Below the pieces are notes generated by a model that was not told the DNA's origin, searched no databases, and saw only the letters and a program-made list of their open reading frames with translations. From positions 1-49,223 of the forward strand of contig DUPB01000118.1 in assembly GCA_012838585.1 (NCBI GenBank): a stretch of DNA of 49,223 nt. Reading direction: 5' to 3'. This DNA is from Bacteroidales bacterium. GTDB lineage: Bacteria > Bacteroidota > Bacteroidia > Bacteroidales > Dysgonomonadaceae. Of this stretch, positions 44,788-49,223 are shown piece after piece; positions within the stretch are counted from its first letter, which is position 1; each line of letters begins with the position of its first letter. Position numbers and translations under genes: made by a program.

Positions 44788-45840
44788 TCAATCGATAATC
44801 AGCATCGCATCGCCGTAGGCGCCAAACCGGTATTTCTCCTTGATGGCCAATTGGTACAAGTCCATTATCCGCTCGTAACCGCCAAACGCGCAGACCATCA
44901 TCAACAGCGTGGAGTAAGGCAGTTGAAAGTTGGAAATCAGGCTGTTGGTAAGCGTGAAGTCGTATGGTGGGAAAATGAACTTGTTGGTCCATCCCTCCCT
45001 CGGCTTGATTTGCCCGTCCGTGCTCACGGCGGTCTCCACGGCGCGCAACACGGATGTGCCCACGGCGCAGATGTTATGTTGTCCCTCTTTTGCCCGGTTC
45101 ACCTGGTCGCACAGCTCCTGCGTGATGATCATCTGTTCCGACTCCATCTTATGCTTGGTTAGGTCCTCCACGTCGATCATCCGGTAGGCCCCCAGTCCGT
45201 TATGCAGGGTGAGGAAGCCAAACTCGATATCCCTGATTTGCATCCGCTTCATCAGCTCACGACTGAAGTGCAACCCCGCGGCCGGAGCCACTACGGCTCC
45301 CTCATTCTTCGCGAAGATATTCTGGTAGCGTTCCAGGTCCTCCGGTTCCGCCGGTCGCTCCAGATACTCGGGGATGGGCGTTTGACCCACCTGGAACAAC
45401 TGCTCTTTAAACTCCTCGTACGGCCCGTCATACAGAAACCGCAAGGTGCGGCCCCTCGAGGTGGTGTTATCGATCACCTCGGCCACCAGCTCCTCGTTTT
45501 CACCGAAGTAAAGCTTGTTCCCAATTCTGATCTTCCTGGCTGGGTTCACCAGCACATCCCACAGGTGTTGATCGGGATTCAGCTCCCTCAACAGGAAGAC
45601 TTCAATTTTCGCTCCCGTTTTCTCCTTATTCCCGAACAGGCGGGCAGGAAACACCATGGTATCGTTGAAGATAAAAAAATCCTTCGTGTTAAAATAGTCC
45701 AGTACGTCCTTGAAAACACGGTGTTCAACCTTGTCGGAATGCTTGTGTACAACCATTAATCGAGATTCATCGCGATGTCTGGTGGGGTACTTCGCGATGA
45801 GCTCCTCAGGTAGATCAAATTTAAATTGCGAAAGCTTCAT
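44788..45840 (-). CDS. queA: S-adenosylmethionine:tRNA ribosyltransferase-isomerase
   Basis: QueA makes epoxyqueuosine in tRNA. The ATG at 45840 ([19 protein letters not shown]) gives 350 residues, normal for the family; the TTG at 45864 is rejected. Conserved parts include [31 protein letters not shown] and [15 protein letters not shown]. It lies between truB and folK; 106 bp separate it from truB. Confidence 0.95.
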   Translation of the reverse strand: MKLSQFKFDLPEELIAKYPTRHRDESRLMVVHKHSDKVEHRVFKDVLDYFNTKDFFIFNDTMVFPARLFGNKEKTGAKIEVFLLRELNPDQHLWDVLVNPARKIRIGNKLYFGENEELVAEVIDNTTSRGRTLRFLYDGPYEEFKEQLFQVGQTPIPEYLERPAEPEDLERYQNIFAKNEGAVVAPAAGLHFSRELMKRMQIRDIEFGFLTLHNGLGAYRMIDVEDLTKHKMESEQMIITQELCDQVNRAKEGQHNICAVGTSVLRAVETAVSTDGQIKPREGWTNKFIFPPYDFTLTNSLISNFQLPYSTLLMMVCAFGGYERIMDLYQLAIKEKYRFGAYGDAMLIID

Positions 45841-45946
45841 ACTTTTTGTAATCCTCTGTTTCAAATCCTGTATTTATTAATATTTATAGCGTGATCTTGC
45901 CGTGACCGTTGATGTTGCCCCCATGATCGGTTTCCTCAAACAGTCC

Positions 45947-46639
45947 CTATCCAAAGATAGCCTTGTCCAGAAAGGAATCCATCTCATCCATCTCCAGACA
46001 GTGATCCAGTGTAACCTCCCCTATCCTCGTGCGAGTTAAGCCGACCAGGTGGGCTCCCGAGTTGAGTGCCTCGCCAACATCCCTCGCCAATGCCCTGATA
46101 TAGGTACCTTTGCTGCACGTTACACGGATCGTTATCCTTGGAAGGTCGCAAGCGATTAACTCAACACTATCTATAACCAATAATTTGGGTTTTAGTTCAA
46201 TCTCCTCGTTTTCGCGGGCATACTGGTACGCCCGTTTGCCATCGACCTTCACCGCCGAGTATACGGGAGGCACCTGCTCTATAGTGCCGATGAACTGATT
46301 GAGCACCTCCTTCACCATCCCTTCCGTGATATGTTCAACGGGGTAAAGTGCATCGATTTCTGTCTCGAGGTCATACGAGGGGGTGGTAGCTCCCAACAGG
46401 ATCTCGGCGACGTACTCTTTGGTGAGGGCCTGCAATTCTTCAATCTGCTTGGTCTTCTTCCCGGTACATAGGATCATCACACCGGTGGCCAGCGGATCAA
46501 GCGTACCCGCGTGACCCACCTTTAACTTTTTAACTTTCAGCCTCTGGCGAATCTTGGCCCGCACCACCCGCACCAACTTGAACGATGTCCAAGTGAGGGG
46601 CTTATTGATGTATAAAACCTCTCCCCCTATAAAATCCAT
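45947..46639 (-). CDS. truB: tRNA pseudouridine-55 synthase TruB
   Basis: Makes pseudouridine 55 in tRNA. GHAGTLDPLATGVMILCTG holds the catalytic Asp. CSKGTYIRALARDVGEAL is the second conserved motif. The 230-residue protein lacks a C-terminal PUA domain, as in other Bacteroidetes. After its TAG stop the same frame stays open for 20 codons to a TAA, see findings. It follows uppP by 10 bp. Confidence 0.96.
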   Translation of the reverse strand: MDFIGGEVLYINKPLTWTSFKLVRVVRAKIRQRLKVKKLKVGHAGTLDPLATGVMILCTGKKTKQIEELQALTKEYVAEILLGATTPSYDLETEIDALYPVEHITEGMVKEVLNQFIGTIEQVPPVYSAVKVDGKRAYQYARENEEIELKPKLLVIDSVELIACDLPRITIRVTCSKGTYIRALARDVGEALNSGAHLVGLTRTRIGEVTLDHCLEMDEMDSFLDKAIFG

Positions 46640-46649
46640 TCTCTCAGTC

Positions 46650-47459
46650 CTAAAAGAGTGTGAATAGCACCGTGGCCACTCCCACTACGGCGCAATAGAT
46701 GGCAAAGTAAATCAACTTGCCCCTTTTCACGATATTGATCATCCACTTGCAAGCGATGGCTCCTGACACGAAGGCAGCCACGAATCCCGCTATCAGTGAA
46801 ACAGGCGGAATGCCTCCCAACACATCGCCTCCTTGCGCGATCTTGATGGTGTCCAGCAGCGCCTCCCCAAGAATGGGGGGAATGACCATCAGAAACGAGA
46901 ATTGTGCCAGCTGTTCCTTCTTATTACCCAGCAGCAAGCCGGTAGCGATGGTGGTTCCCGATCGCGACAAGCCCGGGATCACCGCGATGGCTTGCGATAT
47001 CCCGATGATCAGGGCATCCGACTTTCCGATTGTCTCTTTCTCGCGGGGACGATAGTAGTAGGAGAACGACAAGAGAAAGGCTGTCAGCAGCAGCATGCAT
47101 CCTACCAGGAGGAGACCGGAGCTAAAGACCGCCTCCACCTGCTCTTTAAAGAAGAACCCGACAATGGCTATCGGTATCATCGAGATGATGATGTTGATCA
47201 CGTAACGGGTTTCACTGTTCATCTTCCAGGTGAAAAGGCCCTTGAAAAACCCTTTGATAAGTCCCACCACCTCGCTCCACAGCACGGTTAGCGTGCTAAA
47301 CACCGTGGCGATATGCACCACCACGACAAAGGTGAGGTTTTCCTCTGCATCGATGCCAAACAGCGCGGATCCGATGGTCAGGTGCCCGCTGCTACTCACG
47401 GGGAGGTACTCCGTTAATCCTTGTACGATCCCGAGGATAATTGCCTCGATAATACTCAT
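46650..47459 (-). CDS. uppP: Undecaprenyl-diphosphatase UppP
   Basis: Integral membrane enzyme that dephosphorylates undecaprenyl diphosphate, recycling the lipid carrier for peptidoglycan. The 269-residue protein has [18 protein letters not shown] and [14 protein letters not shown], both active-site motifs, and about eight hydrophobic helices. Old name BacA, for bacitracin resistance. It lies between the DUF3098 gene and truB with short gaps. Confidence 0.96.
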   Translation of the reverse strand: MSIIEAIILGIVQGLTEYLPVSSSGHLTIGSALFGIDAEENLTFVVVVHIATVFSTLTVLWSEVVGLIKGFFKGLFTWKMNSETRYVINIIISMIPIAIVGFFFKEQVEAVFSSGLLLVGCMLLLTAFLLSFSYYYRPREKETIGKSDALIIGISQAIAVIPGLSRSGTTIATGLLLGNKKEQLAQFSFLMVIPPILGEALLDTIKIAQGGDVLGGIPPVSLIAGFVAAFVSGAIACKWMINIVKRGKLIYFAIYCAVVGVATVLFTLF

Positions 47460-47488
47460 TCAGAACAGTTTGAAAGGATGGAGCAAGG

Positions 47489-47746
47489 TTATTTCTTCGG
47501 TTTCTCCGGTTCTTCCGTTTTCTCTTTCGAAGGGTACAGGATGCCGGCCACCATCAGCACGAAGCCTGCCAGGCAGACGATGGGTGCCACTTTAATTCGT
47601 CGGGCACTAAAGATATCCGGCTCAAAGCCCCCCTCGAAAGTGGTGCCGGGTCCCGCCATCAGCACGAAGCCCACGATAATCAGGAGCACGGCAACAGCGC
47701 AAATGATAAGGTTTATTTTTCCTAAAGCAAAACTTTTATGAGACAT
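47489..47746 (-). CDS. DUF3098 membrane protein
   Basis: The 85-residue protein has two hydrophobic segments (INLIICAVAVLLIIVGFVLM; VAPIVCLAGFVLMVAGI) joined by the family signature GFEPDIFSARRIKVAP, with a charged tail. DUF3098 is a Bacteroidetes-typical small membrane protein found next to ftsX and uppP; its role is unknown. It lies 17 bp after ftsX. Confidence 0.88.
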   Translation of the reverse strand: MSHKSFALGKINLIICAVAVLLIIVGFVLMAGPGTTFEGGFEPDIFSARRIKVAPIVCLAGFVLMVAGILYPSKEKTEEPEKPKK

Positions 47747-47763
47747 ATCTAAATGCTTATTAA

Positions 47764-48657
47764 TTACACGTAATAGAGGTTGTCCGAATCCATCTTCAGG
47801 TACCTGTTCACCGCGAAGGCGGTAGCGATCATCGAGATCACGACGCCTAATACGATAACCAGTACAAAGGTAATCACTAGGTAGAGGTCCGAGACGATCA
47901 GCCGGATATCGGCGTACTCCTTGTTAAAGATGAGCAGCAGCCCGAGGATCACCAGGTCGGCAATCACCCCGGCCACGATACCCGTAACGATATTGTTCAC
48001 CACGAAGGGCTTACGGATGAATCCGCTGGTCGCCCCTACCAGCTTCATCGTGTTGATGAGGAACCGTTTCGCGTAGACGCTTAACCGGATGGTGTTTCGG
48101 ATGAGCGTGAACGAGATAAAGAGCAACACGGCCGCTAAAACGAGCAGCACCACCATCACCTTCGAGAGGTTGTCGTTGATCAAGTCGATGGCCTCCTGTT
48201 GATATAGCAGGTCGGCCACGTTGTTCTCCTGTCGGATTACCTGGTTAATCATGGCGATGCTGTCGCTGTTCGCGTACTCCGAATGCAAGAAGATCTCGAT
48301 GCAGTCTTGCGCCGGGTTATAGCCCAGCAACTCTTCCGGGTCCTCCCCCAAATCCTTGATCAGCTGCTCTTTCGCCTCCTCCTTGCTGATATAGCGGGAC
48401 GAGAGCACGAACGGCTGCGCGTCCATCTTCTTACGTACACGGGCGATTTCGGCATCGCTCACGTTGGAGGAAAGCATCACGTTGAAGCTCATGTTCTCCT
48501 TGACGAACCTCGACAAGCCGTTCCCCATGAAAAGGATCAGGAGGGTAATACCCAGGAGCACCAGTACCAACGAAATGCTGATCGTGGAGGTGATCTTCGC
48601 GTTTAAAAAGCGGACGGAGGATATTTTCTTTATTCCTGATTTTCTTTTGCCTGCCAT
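47764..48657 (-). CDS. ftsX: Cell-division protein FtsX
   Basis: FtsX is the membrane part of the FtsEX complex that links division to cell-wall hydrolases. The ATG at 48657 (MAGKRKSGIKKISSVRFLNA) gives 297 residues; a frame start at 48744 is out of place. One TM helix, a periplasmic domain of about 130 residues (VKENMSFNVMLSSNVSDAEI onward) and three more TM helices match the family. ftsE is not in this window. A near-consensus box TTACTTTG lies upstream. Confidence 0.93.
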   Translation of the reverse strand: MAGKRKSGIKKISSVRFLNAKITSTISISLVLVLLGITLLILFMGNGLSRFVKENMSFNVMLSSNVSDAEIARVRKKMDAQPFVLSSRYISKEEAKEQLIKDLGEDPEELLGYNPAQDCIEIFLHSEYANSDSIAMINQVIRQENNVADLLYQQEAIDLINDNLSKVMVVLLVLAAVLLFISFTLIRNTIRLSVYAKRFLINTMKLVGATSGFIRKPFVVNNIVTGIVAGVIADLVILGLLLIFNKEYADIRLIVSDLYLVITFVLVIVLGVVISMIATAFAVNRYLKMDSDNLYYV

Positions 48658-48750
48658 AGGGATTGTAAGCCTTTTTCCAAATGAACCTGCAAAGTAATAA
48701 AATTTATCGCAGAAAAAGGGGTTAAGTAGGAAATAATAAGGCAAAAAAAC

Positions 48751-49223
48751 TTAATTGGGCGTTAGGTTCATCTCCTTTGCCTTCTCCAGCATGAATTGAT
48801 ACGCGGCATCGCGTTCGTTGGGAATCACCCCATCGAGAATCGCATCCTTAATGGCCGATTTCAGGAGTCCCACCTCCCGTCCCGGCGGTAGGTTAAACAG
48901 CTCCATGATCTCGTTCCCATCCACCGGGGGTTGAAAGTTCCTGACCCGGTCTTTCTCTTCGATCTCTTTCAGCTTCCGGCGTACGATCAGGAAGTTGTGG
49001 ATAAAGCGACGTACCTTGACCGGGTTCTTGGAGGTGATATCGGCCTCGCATAGCGTCATCAGGTCCTCGATGTCATCGCCCGCGTCAAACAGCAGTCGCC
49101 TCACCGCGGAGTCGGTCACCTCCTCCTCCACCAGTTGCATGGGCCGCATGTGCAGCGAAACCATCTTCCGGGTGTACTTCATCTTGTCGTTCAGCGGCAG
49201 CTTCAGGCGCCTGAAAATCTTCG
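48751..49223 (-). CDS. cca: CCA-adding tRNA nucleotidyltransferase, C-terminal part (5' end outside window)
   Basis: The frame stays open to the window end, reading [20 protein letters not shown], so the start and catalytic domain lie beyond it. The visible 157 residues match the C-terminal HD-associated helical region of the PcnB/Cca family in Bacteroidetes: [39 protein letters not shown] and [20 protein letters not shown]. The call as cca rather than poly(A) polymerase rests on the family in this phylum and is probable, not proven. The gene ends 93 bp before ftsX. Confidence 0.82.
   Translation of the reverse strand, partial: KIFRRLKLPLNDKMKYTRKMVSLHMRPMQLVEEEVTDSAVRRLLFDAGDDIEDLMTLCEADITSKNPVKVRRFIHNFLIVRRKLKEIEEKDRVRNFQPPVDGNEIMELFNLPPGREVGLLKSAIKDAILDGVIPNERDAAYQFMLEKAKEMNLTPN

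Overview
The window is chromosomal DNA from a member of the Bacteroidetes, most probably the order Bacteroidales. Three things point there. Many genes are preceded by the Bacteroidetes -7 promoter element TAnnTTTG, very often as TATTTTTG or TATCTTTG, and Shine-Dalgarno sequences are mostly absent. Several families are typical of the group (DUF4831, DUF3098, DUF4105, a long SecA with a C-terminal zinc motif). Gene content includes type B L31 and a secreted murein-peptide set. I cannot fix the genus from sequence alone. Most of the window has moderately high GC; two stretches (about 19.6-21.7 kb and 39.5-40.6 kb) are visibly AT-richer and look acquired.

Layout, left to right. 0-2.5 kb: two tandem secreted metallo-beta-lactamase-fold proteins, the first cut by the window edge. 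2.5-5.2 kb: DNA-damage genes umuC-umuD (minus) divergent from ung (plus), with a degenerate 24-bp tandem repeat forming the apparent ung leader. 5.2-9.9 kb (minus): sufB, a DUF3298 lipoprotein, a DUF4831 protein, pheS. 9.9-13.2 kb (plus): tilS with a structured leader, a tiny membrane protein, serS. 13.3-19.6 kb (minus): a tight three-gene operon of a transglutaminase/NlpC-P60 fusion, a twin-arginine L-Ala-D/L-Glu-type epimerase and an amidase/golvesin/FnIII protein, which together look like an extracytoplasmic murein-peptide processing pathway. 19.9-21.7 kb: an AT-rich parallel beta-helix protein.

21.7-32.7 kb (plus): rpmE2, a DUF4105 membrane protein, a catalytically degenerate alkaline-phosphatase-fold protein, secA, gyrA and a secreted TPR protein. 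33.2-37.8 kb (plus): purM-like, prfA, pyrF and an HD phosphohydrolase. 37.9-39.5 kb: DUF454, a low-molecular-weight tyrosine phosphatase and a helix-hairpin-helix protein. 39.7-44.2 kb (minus): an AT-rich CPBP protease with an adjacent nested palindrome, prs, a GH13 glycosidase and a patatin. 44.3-49.2 kb (minus): cca (cut by the window end), ftsX, DUF3098, uppP, truB, queA and folK, a tRNA-modification/cell-envelope run.

No rRNA, tRNA, CRISPR array, intact insertion sequence or prophage was seen. The observations most worth following are the 24-bp repeat leader of ung, the inactive phosphatase-fold protein between DUF4105 and secA, the fused and exported murein-peptide pathway, the palindrome over the prs promoter, and the CPBP gene with its nested palindrome.
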